From the NCBI GenBank assembly GCA_947487165.1, contig CANKWX010000040.1:1-36581 (forward strand): a stretch of DNA of 36,581 nt, written 5' to 3'. Shown here piece by piece: positions 28,101-34,761 of the stretch. A program made the position numbers and the translations under genes. Source of the stretch: Burkholderiales bacterium. Lineage in GTDB: Bacteria; Pseudomonadota; Gammaproteobacteria; Burkholderiales; Burkholderiaceae_E. Under the pieces are notes generated by a model that worked only from the letters and a program-made list of their open reading frames with translations, searched no databases and had not been told where the DNA came from. The first letter of the stretch is position 1. Every line of letters begins with the position of its first letter.

Positions 28101-28469
28101 AACGAGCTTTTGAATCCAGTTGCGAAATCATGTTGACGGCGTGGCGGATGCTACAGGCAAGTCAAAGCAAGCGCCGTGACGTGCCTTTTGATTCACCCAA
28201 ATTGGCCTGTCACGGTGGATGCGCGAAGCGCATGCAGTTCGCTCAGCCGGCGCCCAAGCGATGCCGGTCTCAAACAATACACAGGCTGCCCCGGGGAAGA
28301 CGGTGAACGATGCCATGGGGCGGCGCTCCAGCGCTGTAGCAGGGGTGGTGCTGCACGCCGTGTCCGGCGTCAGACCCGAGCAGTCGCTCAAGGTGAAGGT
28401 CAGCGATGTGCGGCACCTGAACGCGTGCGTTGTGGCGGCAGCTTGGATCTCGTCGCCTCAAGACGCTCA
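28101..28469. other. No gene recognised
   Basis: About 370 bp lies between the flavoprotein start and the 3' end of the integron integrase remnant. Short open frames exist on both strands but show no family motif or ribosome site. I see no attC-like core pair here. The flavoprotein promoter should lie near 28101-28200, but no convincing hexamers were found. Confidence 0.4.
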
Positions 28470-28850
28470 TCAAGGTCCGCTCTGGGGTCGCGCGCGAGCA
28501 ACCAGCGCGTCGAGCGGGCTGCGCACAGCGCCGCCGCCCATCTTCAATGCGTGTGTGTAGATCATGGTCGTTGCCACGTCCGCGTGACCGAGCAGGTCCT
28601 GAACTGTGCGGATGTCGTATCCGTCTTGCAGCAAGTGCGTCGCGAAGCAGTGGCGCAGCCCGTGAAGGCGGCTGAAGGCCTTGCACGAATGCGCGTATGC
28701 CTACTCAGTGCGCCGGCTGTAATGCAGGTAACGAACCCTTTCGCGCACCTGATCCAGCAGCCGAGGCGCACGCAAGGGCGGCATCGCATCGGCCGTGACG
28801 GGCCGCAGTGCTGCGCGCGGCTGCGCCGAACCAAGGTGAGTCTGTGGCAT
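28470..28850 (-). pseudogene. intI: Integron integrase (IntI family) pseudogene with internal deletion
   Basis: One continuous - strand frame begins at ATG 28850 and reads PRLLDQVRERVRYLHYSRRTE, the N-terminal SAM-like arm of integron integrases. It hits an amber codon at 28701-28703 where the family has Gln, resumes with AYAHS, then jumps to [22 protein letters not shown]. It ends with [18 protein letters not shown] and [12 protein letters not shown] before TGA at 28470-28472. The final RSPLD signature is typical of IntI rather than XerC/D. The H-x-x-R, second His and nucleophile Tyr (MIYTH) remain. About 200 central residues are missing, including the first catalytic Arg and the IntI-specific insertion. 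It is inactive. Its orientation, away from the cassettes at right, is the canonical integron layout. Confidence 0.88.
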
Positions 28851-28987
28851 CGCGTTGTCCTCGCGGCGGCGAGGCAATAGACAAACTTGTGCGGCGCCGA
28901 CAGGGCTGGCACATTAAGCGCGGCTGCTGCCGATTTACGCATTAATTCAGTACTGCACAAAATTACATTTCACGGAGCGCATGGCCC
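28851..28987 (+). other. Expected attI / Pc region of the relic integron
   Basis: In integrons the attI site lies between intI and the first cassette. The interval is partly AT-rich, but I find no GTTRRRY core; the only GTT (28854) continues as GTTGTCC. The attI site therefore seems eroded. A GGAG at 28973-28976 could serve the first cassette gene. Confidence 0.35.
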
Positions 28988-29767
28988 ATGCACCGAAGAT
29001 CTCTGGTTCTTGCTTTCCTCGCCGCAGCGCTGCCTGGAACTGCTTCCGCCGACAGCTCACTTGTGATCTCGTCAGAGGGATCGCTGCCTCTGCTTCTTAC
29101 CGTACCGCATGATGGCGAAGAGCCCATTGGTTCGGTTCCAGTTCGCACCGTCGGGGCCACCGTTCGAGATCTGGGAACCCGACCGCTTGCGGAGAAAGTA
29201 GCCTCGCTTCTGGAGCAGAAACTTAAAGCTAGGCCGAGACTCGTGATCGCCAAGTTCAGCCGCAAGTACCTAGATGCAAATCGAGCGGAACAAGATGCCA
29301 TGCAGTCGGCGGAGGCTCTACCCACCTATCAGGCTTACCATGCCGAAATTGCTCGCCATGTTTCCGAGCTGCGTGCGGCATTTCCTCAAGGCGCTTTGCT
29401 CCTAGACATACACGGACAATCAGAAGATTTAAACACCACCTTCCGAGGTACCCGCGCTGGACTGACGGCCAAGGCTCTTGTTCAGAAGCACGGCATAGAA
29501 GCAATCCAAGGTGAGAAGAGCATCCTCGGTGGGCTGGCCTCAAAGGGCTACAACGTCAACCCCAGTCTCGGTTCGGCATCGCCAGAAGAAGATCGCCGCT
29601 TTGCTGGCGGACACACCGTCTCCTTCTATGGCAGCCATCGGCCTCAAGGCATTGATGCAATCCAATTTGAATTTGGTAAAAATCAGCGCACAAGTTGGAG
29701 CTTGGCCGAGCATTTTGCGGAGGCCATCGCTACGTTCCTCACCCACTATGGCTACTTGGCAAAGTGA
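28988..29767 (+). CDS. Exported N-formylglutamate-amidohydrolase-family protein (cassette 1)
   Basis: This is a 259-residue zinc-hydrolase-fold protein related to N-formylglutamate amidohydrolases. Family landmarks are LTVPHDGEE near residue 40, SRKYLDANRAEQDA near 93 and LLLDIHGQSED near 142. A signal peptide (MHRRSLVLAFLAAALPGTASA) shows that it is exported, unlike the cytosolic HutG enzymes. The substrate is therefore more likely an envelope or environmental formyl/acyl-amino compound than a histidine-pathway intermediate. The stop codon lies 1 bp before an attC site and the gene points away from intI, so it is the first surviving gene cassette. Confidence 0.75.
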   Translation: MHRRSLVLAFLAAALPGTASADSSLVISSEGSLPLLLTVPHDGEEPIGSVPVRTVGATVRDLGTRPLAEKVASLLEQKLKARPRLVIAKFSRKYLDANRAEQDAMQSAEALPTYQAYHAEIARHVSELRAAFPQGALLLDIHGQSEDLNTTFRGTRAGLTAKALVQKHGIEAIQGEKSILGGLASKGYNVNPSLGSASPEEDRRFAGGHTVSFYGSHRPQGIDAIQFEFGKNQRTSWSLAEHFAEAIATFLTHYGYLAK

Positions 29768-29768
29768 A

Positions 29769-29826
29769 GCCTAACCATTCATTCCAACGGACTGCCTTCG
29801 GCGGCCGCTGAATTCGAACGTTAGAA
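29769..29826 (+). other. attC recombination site 1 (59-base element)
   Basis: The left core GCCTAAC (29769-29775, RYYYAAC) and the right core GTTAGAA (29820-29826, 6/7 of GTTRRRY) bracket an imperfect palindrome. Its centre is GCC TTC GGC (29794-29802). The 58-bp length, the stop codon immediately before it and the ATG 3 bp after it are all typical of a cassette junction. Crossover would fall between 29820 and 29821. Confidence 0.88.
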
Positions 29827-29829
29827 CTC

Positions 29830-30057
29830 ATGAACTACTTATGCCCACTATGTTCGTCCGATCTGAAAGGACTCAAGCTCGCCAAGGTACCTCGGCCTGG
29901 CGAGTCGCGGTTGCTCGCGCTTCGATGGCATCTTGAGTGCCCAAGGTGTTCTGGTGAGCTAATGCAGAATCAGCGCCCTAGCGAACGACAACTTTTACCC
30001 GGAATTATCTTAGTCGTTGCATTGCTTAATGGCTTTTGGGTGGATAACCGGCTGTAA
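29830..30057 (+). CDS. Zinc-ribbon plus membrane protein, N-terminal part (cassette 2)
   Basis: This is a 75-residue product starting right after attC1. It has two CxxC pairs (CPLC near residue 5 and CPRC near 38), which would form a zinc ribbon, followed by a hydrophobic helix LLPGIILVVALLNGF. The frame stops shortly after the helix. A second frame overlapping by 29 bases continues with another helix. Removing one T from the TTTT run at 30034-30037 would join them into a protein of about 116 residues. It looks like a frameshifted gene, or a sequencing error. No named family is recognised. Confidence 0.6.
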   Translation: MNYLCPLCSSDLKGLKLAKVPRPGESRLLALRWHLECPRCSGELMQNQRPSERQLLPGIILVVALLNGFWVDNRL

Positions 30058-30181
30058 GGCCTCCGGTGCGGTTGTGCTAGCAATGCTTGCCTCAATGGTT
30101 GTGGTCCCTTATGTAATCCTGCACTTCACTATTCCGAAAGACTGGAAGCGTTATGTCACTTGGAAAGAAGTCACGCTCTAA
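30029..30181 (+). CDS. Second part of cassette 2 membrane protein, shifted frame
   Basis: An ATG at 30029 inside the end of the previous frame opens 50 codons. They encode a hydrophobic helix (VVLAMLASMVVVPYVILHF) and a basic tail IPKDWKRYVTWKEV. The TAA stop falls inside the left core of attC2, as cassette genes often do. There is no obvious ribosome site, so I think it is the C-terminal half of the preceding gene rather than an independent protein. Confidence 0.45.
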   Translation: MAFGWITGCKASGAVVLAMLASMVVVPYVILHFTIPKDWKRYVTWKEVTL

Positions 30182-30235
30182 TTGTTCGGTCAACCGGATC
30201 TATCTTCGCCAGCCCGGTTACCTCCAACGCTGGGC
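30176..30235 (+). other. attC recombination site 2
   Basis: The left core is CTCTAAT (30176-30182) and the right core GCTGGGC (30229-30235), both one or two bases off consensus. Inside, GGT-C-AACCGG (30188-30197) pairs with CCGGTT-ACC (30214-30222), leaving C30191 unpaired. An extrahelical base in an otherwise complementary stem is a hallmark of attC folding. The length is 60 bp. Confidence 0.75.
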
Positions 30236-30247
30236 GGCACAAACCTT

Positions 30248-30529
30248 ATGTGCACCTTCGTTCGCAACTTCACCTTCGCTCTGGTCGCACTAACAATTGT
30301 CGCAGGCATCTTTGTCGAGTCGTTCTTGTCTATTCTTGGGGCACAAATCCCAAACATCACAGAACTTCGCTGGTCTTTAGTACTGGGCATGTCAATTGTT
30401 CTCTGCCTGTCGTACGCATGGCTCAATCGGCAACCGGCCACGACCCTGCTTACTGCCGCCGTACAGTCAATCGGATTGCTTGCTCTGTTTATTGCACCCG
30501 ATGGGTGGGTGGTGCGGCATGCCCAATAG
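30248..30529 (+). CDS. Small membrane protein (cassette 3)
   Basis: This is a 93-residue product with three predicted membrane helices (FALVALTIVAGIFVESFLSIL, then WSLVLGMSIVLCLSYAWL, then LLTAAVQSIGLLALFIA). The start is at ATG 30248, 12 bp after attC2; an earlier in-frame ATG lies inside attC2 and is unlikely. The TAG stop overlaps the left core of a possible third attC. I do not recognise a family. Small membrane proteins of unknown role are common in cassettes. Confidence 0.6.
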   Translation: MCTFVRNFTFALVALTIVAGIFVESFLSILGAQIPNITELRWSLVLGMSIVLCLSYAWLNRQPATTLLTAAVQSIGLLALFIAPDGWVVRHAQ

Positions 30530-30625
30530 ATTCGCCCCCAACACTACGGTCGAGGGCGGTCCCTTCGGTCGCTGTACGCTGTGCGATAAAGCGCCACGCA
30601 GCGCCCCTTACCTGAAACGTTGAAT
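30521..30625 (+). other. Possible degenerate attC site 3
   Basis: GCCCAAT (30521-30527, 6/7 of RYYYAAC) at the stop of cassette 3 and GTTGAAT (30619-30625, exact GTTRRRY) lie 105 bp apart. The interior contains several short inverted repeats, but the arms pair poorly by eye, so this is a tentative end of the cassette array. The 118 bp after it, to 30743, show no gene. Confidence 0.35.
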
Positions 30626-30743
30626 GACTGCTTCGGGGCGATGAATTCATGCCCATAGGCGACTGCAATGGGCCAAAAGCCGACGATGCAGGCGCATCGA
30701 TGGGCAGCGGTTGAGGGGCATGACCACTGTCACAAGCACTTGA

Positions 30744-31115
30744 TCAGCTTATACAAGCGGCAACCAGCATACCTGTCGAAATCGATAGACATGCCAGAAC
30801 AACCCCCAGTGCAACATTACCGGTCTCGACTCCATGGGCTTGCCTGCGAATTATCTGAAACAAGATGAACTGCATCGCACACGCAATCGCTGCCCAACGA
30901 ACCATTTCGATCAGATCATGTGTGAAGTAAATCGCGGATGCTATTGGTATAGCTTGCCCGATTGTCGCCCCGCCAAGCGAAAGTGACGCAGCAACATTGC
31001 CGTCGCGTATCAAAGCCAGTTCCCGATAGGGTGTTATCCAAAGATAAACTGAGATACAAATTCCAAGCAGGAGAGCTGCTGTAATCAAATAGGCGACTGA
31101 CATTAGAGCCGGCAT
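30744..31115 (-). CDS. DUF350 family membrane protein (YjfL-like)
   Basis: This protein of 123 residues has four hydrophobic helices. The DUF350 signature is clear: ITPYRELALIRDGNVAASLS after helix 1, then LGGATIGQAIPIASAI. DUF350 proteins are inner-membrane proteins of unknown biochemical role, often encoded next to glutathionylspermidine-synthetase-like ligases and DUF1190 proteins, as here. It is the last gene of the - strand operon, 12 bp after the ligase gene, and it converges with the cassette array. Base composition is AT-richer than the core block. Confidence 0.9.
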   Translation of the reverse strand: MPALMSVAYLITAALLLGICISVYLWITPYRELALIRDGNVAASLSLGGATIGQAIPIASAIYFTHDLIEMVRWAAIACAMQFILFQIIRRQAHGVETGNVALGVVLACLSISTGMLVAACIS

Positions 31116-31127
31116 CTTTTAATCCAA

Positions 31128-32246
31128 TTAAAAAACATGAGGGACAAAATGACTCATGTTGGTTGTTATAGGCGTAACATCTTCACGGATACATATTCCG
31201 GCAGGCTCACCGCCAACCACCCACGAGCCGATAACAGGGTACATGCCGTGAAAGCAAGGTAAAGAAAAAAGAGCCTGGTAAACATAACCCTCAGCTCCAT
31301 ACACGCCTTGACTACTGCGACAGGTCAACTGACCGTCTTCATAGAATTCGATATCTGCACCCTCTCTCGAAAACAAAGGCTTCTTCGCGAAAGCAGTCAA
31401 GTCATGTGGGTGTTCAAAATACGTCTCAAGCAGGTTCGGATGATTTGGAAACAGCTCCCACAATATTGCCAGCATGCCTTTGCAGGACAGGACTGACTTC
31501 CAGATCGGTTCGACGAAACGGGTTCCCGAGTCGAAAACATGTTCGCCAAAGGGTTCACGCATCATCCATTCCCAAGGATAAAGTTTGAACAGACATTTGA
31601 TGGACTTGTCCAGTTTATCAACGAACTGAGCTTTCGAGTCATCCCATCCGATATCCTCGAGAGACACGTGTTCAACCTGTTTTCCAGCCTGCATCGCAGT
31701 GTCCATCAGATAGGCAATTGCGACCCAATCTTCTTCATTATTGGATATGGACGCAAAATGGATAGGGCCATCGTCCGGCAAGGCTTTCCAGCGCGCGACA
31801 AGCTTTTCATGCAAAGAGTTGAACTGATCATCCTCGGCAAAAACATCTTCCAGCCAATACCATTGCGCGACAGCTGATTCGAGGATGGAAGTAGGCGTGT
31901 CTGCGTTATATTCCAACATCTTCGGAGGATTAATTCCGTCATACGCTAGATCAAATCGCCCATACAAACTGAAATCGTCTGCGAAAAACGAAGACTTGAT
32001 CAACGGATGAAAAGCTTCAGGTATTTTCAGGTCAAAAAGGCGATCATGTTCAATCGCATATTTGACGGCCTGAAGGCACAACCTGTGCAATTCGGCAGTC
32101 GCCGCCTCAAGGTCATCAATCTGAGCCGCAGTAAAGCGGTAGCAAACATCCTCCTTCCAATAACTATCCCACTCCCAGAACGAAAGTCCAATTGACTCCA
32201 GCTTTTTCCCGAAGTCGGGCCGAACTGCACTAGCCAACCTTTTCAT
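31128..32246 (-). CDS. Glutathionylspermidine-synthetase-like ATP-grasp ligase (YgiC/YjfC type)
   Basis: This is an ATP-grasp carboxylate-amine ligase domain of the Gsp synthetase family without the amidase domain. Family segments are RFDLAYDG then PKMLEYNADTPTSILESAV (about residues 95-125). The C-terminal block is YPVIGSWVVGGEPAGICIRE then PITTNMSHFVPH. ATP-grasp acidic residues (E in LEYN, N in YNAD) are in place. I choose ATG 32246 (372 residues), 4 bp after the DUF1190 gene; an in-frame ATG at 32285 would overlap that gene by 35 bp. Known relatives act on, or are proposed to act on, polyamines or peptides. The neighbouring homospermidine synthase points to homospermidine as the amine, which is an inference. 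Confidence 0.9.
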   Translation of the reverse strand: MKRLASAVRPDFGKKLESIGLSFWEWDSYWKEDVCYRFTAAQIDDLEAATAELHRLCLQAVKYAIEHDRLFDLKIPEAFHPLIKSSFFADDFSLYGRFDLAYDGINPPKMLEYNADTPTSILESAVAQWYWLEDVFAEDDQFNSLHEKLVARWKALPDDGPIHFASISNNEEDWVAIAYLMDTAMQAGKQVEHVSLEDIGWDDSKAQFVDKLDKSIKCLFKLYPWEWMMREPFGEHVFDSGTRFVEPIWKSVLSCKGMLAILWELFPNHPNLLETYFEHPHDLTAFAKKPLFSREGADIEFYEDGQLTCRSSQGVYGAEGYVYQALFSLPCFHGMYPVIGSWVVGGEPAGICIREDVTPITTNMSHFVPHVF

Positions 32247-32250
32247 ATCA

Positions 32251-32679
32251 TTACCCGCCGCGTCCAAGGGAACTGAACTGACCAAATCCGCCTCGGGTTA
32301 CAGTTCCCGCATCTCTAACGCCCAAGCTGTGTGAAAAGGCGGCACCATTGGGACGTGCAGAAGGCGCCGCTTGATGTAGTCCGCTATCGGCAACAATGAC
32401 TGGATGTCCGGCCTCCCTGTCCCAATAGTATCTGGGCCCGTTGTATCGCCCGGACTGATTGTTATCGCCGCTGTTCCCTCCCGAACTTGTCTCGCCATCA
32501 TTATTCTTAGTGCAGCTTTCCTCAGTTCCCCAATCCTGAATACACGCCGCCTTAGTTGCGTAATAATCTTGCTTCAAGTTTACGGTGCTTTTTTCGTCGG
32601 AACGCTGAGAGAGTTTAGAGCCGGCTATTCCAACCCCTATCATCAGCAAACATATGACTTCAGATCGTCTAATATTCAT
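32251..32679 (-). CDS. YgiB/DUF1190-family protein
   Basis: This is a 142-residue protein with one N-terminal hydrophobic segment (VICLLMIGVGIAG) but no lipobox cysteine. A cysteine-bearing segment ATKAACIQDWGTEESC follows, then a Ser/Gly/Asn-rich linker, PRYYWDREAGHPV, and the C-terminal TVTRGGFGQFSSLGRGG. The TVTRGGFG motif is the mark of the YgiB/YjfM (DUF1190) family. Its start overlaps the homospermidine synthase stop (ATGA). Its function is unknown. Its constant pairing with YgiC-type ligases suggests that it is a partner or target of the ligase. Confidence 0.82.
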   Translation of the reverse strand: MNIRRSEVICLLMIGVGIAGSKLSQRSDEKSTVNLKQDYYATKAACIQDWGTEESCTKNNDGETSSGGNSGDNNQSGRYNGPRYYWDREAGHPVIVADSGLHQAAPSARPNGAAFSHSLGVRDAGTVTRGGFGQFSSLGRGG

Positions 32680-34034
32680 GCTTTCTCAATTTGCTGGGAC
32701 GACTCGAATTGTTCGACGTGCGTAGCCAAAACACCACTGAAACCTGCGCCAGTGTCCGGACGCCAATCCGTTTCAACCATACTGACTTTTCCAAGGTAGG
32801 GTCGTGCAATATCGAGGACTTTCTCGCTGTCGAGCGACTCTGCCTCGACAACTCCGGCGCGAGGGTTATCGAACATCCATGTTAGTGCAGCGATTACACC
32901 TGCGACCACCTGCAAGGATGTCGCATTATTGAAAGGTACCAGCCGGCGCGCCTCAGAACAATTCAGTGTTGTACCGTGCCACAACGATCCGGTTTCGTGA
33001 ACCAGCAGAACTCCGACCTCATCAAAACCTTGCAGTGTCGGGCTGTTCATTACTCGAAAGTGTGTTACCGGTTGGCCCAACTGGAGGTTGCGCAAACTTG
33101 CCTTTGCCTTCAAGGAAGGGTTATAGACATAACCAACAGTGGGGCTATAATCAGCAGTATAGAGCAGTTCGCCGATCGAAATCACTTCGTGGTGAGTGAC
33201 CAATATTCCATTTTGTTCCCCCAGCGACGGAGTCCATGATTTAACTTGTATATTTGCTCCGTTTTTCGTCAGTCGAAGTGCATTATTATGCGTTGTTGAC
33301 TGAGCCTCGCCAGGAAAAAAATCTTCAGAACTCCCCCAGAATACTTCACTTTTTTGCAGCCATGCTTCACTGTATAAGCCTTCCGCAGACCATGTATTGA
33401 CGAATTCACCGTACTGCAGCGACTGATTGTCATCCTGAGTATCCCGTTCAACAATGTGAACGGCCCTGACCCCCAGTAACGAAGCAAGCTCACCCCAGGA
33501 TGGAGTCTGATCAACAGAAATATTTTTACGGCTTGCCAGACTTCGCAATGCTGCCTTGACGAAATGACTGATCAAGCCAGGATTCATTCCGTGTGCGATA
33601 ATTGCCGTTGCGGCGCCGGGCTCAAAGAGCGATAACGCCTGCCGGCGCAGCCAAGCGTTAGTCGATGCCAATGTTATGGAATCTTCGATGGTATAGCCGT
33701 TTGCCCAAGGCTCCACGCATGTATCCAGATACAGTACATCATTGGCCTTGCACCATGTGATTAGTGCGACCGAAGAAACATTGACCGACAGATTGATCAA
33801 CAAATCCCCATCCTGAAGATGACGGGCTAAAACATCGGAATAATTTGAAGGCGTAAGAGGCAGGAGAGTATGGCTGACCCCCAGATAATTAGCCGCAATA
33901 AGACCGTTATCATCTGCAGCAATAATTCTTATTTGTGACGGATGGACTGAAAAAGCGCTCAGAAATAAAGGCAGGAGCCCTTGTCCAACAGAGCCAAATC
34001 CAATCATCAGGACTTTTTTATTAAACTTGATCAC
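32676..34034 (-). CDS. hss: Homospermidine synthase
   Basis: This is a 452-residue enzyme of the saccharopine-dehydrogenase-like fold. It uses NAD to make homospermidine from putrescine (or spermidine plus putrescine) in the cytosol. The Rossmann motif GFGSVGQG is at 12-19. Family segments are LINLSVNVSSVALI, YLDTCVEPW, AHGMNPGLISHFVK, HIVERDTQ and GEFVNTWSAEG, in the order I know from bacterial homospermidine synthases. The GTG start at 34034 has a poor ribosome site. It leads an operon with the DUF1190, ligase and DUF350 genes and has an AT-rich composition (28 G/C in the 60 bases 33481-33540). Confidence 0.92.
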   Translation of the reverse strand: MIKFNKKVLMIGFGSVGQGLLPLFLSAFSVHPSQIRIIAADDNGLIAANYLGVSHTLLPLTPSNYSDVLARHLQDGDLLINLSVNVSSVALITWCKANDVLYLDTCVEPWANGYTIEDSITLASTNAWLRRQALSLFEPGAATAIIAHGMNPGLISHFVKAALRSLASRKNISVDQTPSWGELASLLGVRAVHIVERDTQDDNQSLQYGEFVNTWSAEGLYSEAWLQKSEVFWGSSEDFFPGEAQSTTHNNALRLTKNGANIQVKSWTPSLGEQNGILVTHHEVISIGELLYTADYSPTVGYVYNPSLKAKASLRNLQLGQPVTHFRVMNSPTLQGFDEVGVLLVHETGSLWHGTTLNCSEARRLVPFNNATSLQVVAGVIAALTWMFDNPRAGVVEAESLDSEKVLDIARPYLGKVSMVETDWRPDTGAGFSGVLATHVEQFESSQQIEKA

Positions 34035-34761
34035 TGAGTTCTGTCAAGTTGAGTTATTTTTGCCCGCAGATTCGACGATGAGTTTCAGCAAATACGGCCG
34101 CACAGAAGACGACTCGATGGGGTATCGTTTATTGCATGCAAACGAAATCTGGATGTGGGAATGGAATCTCAGTCTCCTAAAACCGAATCCTGCTCTGAAT
34201 AAATAAAGCCTGTCAATAAACGACTGCAAGATATTTATCACCGGTGATAACTGGCATTCAAGCCTGTCACATGTGGAGTCTGCAGACAATGCCTGGAGGG
34301 ACGAGCGTTGGCTATAAGGACATCTGCGGTGTCACGCTCCGTTCCATCTGGTTGCGTACTGATTTATGTTTTCCGATCACATTATGCCGTTAGCCGTTTA
34401 AGGACGTCTTCAGCGAATTCGAGCCGCCGGCCGATACACATCATCGATAGACCGCTTCTGGCTTGGAGTTGGTGGCCACGAACGGCTGCCCCGGGGAGGT
34501 AGAACCGGGAAGATGTCGGTCCGACGGTCGGGTTGCTTTGTCGAAACCTGAACGGATGCAATGGGTCGATCAGAGACATTCACGGCCCAAGCTGACACAT
34601 CGTTTCCCGATCACTGACGCGATAGCGCTCTTATTACCGATCGTGATGTTGTCGGCGAATTCGATCGTCTTAAATGTGCCATCGGCTACAGCAATCCACG
34701 CTGGTTATCTTCAGAGTTTGTGAGGGGTTGGAGTGCTGTATCCATTCAGGCTGTGCTTGCT
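34035..34761. other. Long non-coding or degraded stretch upstream of hss
   Basis: I see no supported gene. An 81-codon - strand frame (34044-34289) lies just before hss but contains a perfect palindrome and has no ribosome site or family match. The 34290-34761 half is a mosaic of short frames on both strands. A + strand frame ending near 34735 (RLKCAIGYSNP) vaguely resembles the C-terminus of IS3-type transposases but is too short to call. The hss promoter must lie in 34035-34300. Confidence 0.4.
34236..34251. promoter_or_regulatory. Perfect 16-bp palindrome, candidate operator for the hss operon
   Basis: TTATCACCGGTGATAA reads the same on both strands and lies about 200 bp upstream of the hss start. 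The half-site TATCACC resembles that of lambda-type helix-turn-helix repressors. No regulator gene is adjacent, so the binding protein is unknown. Confidence 0.5.

Noticed and set aside
28854-28860. GTTGTCC as an attI core
   Set aside because: It does not fit GTTRRRY and no second binding box lies nearby.
34044-34289. 81-codon frame directly upstream of hss
   Set aside because: It has no family match or ribosome site and contains the 16-bp palindrome, so the stretch is more likely leader DNA.
34600-34740. Possible IS3-type transposase C-terminus on the + strand
   Set aside because: Only a dozen residues resemble the family, with no terminal repeats or remaining transposase found.
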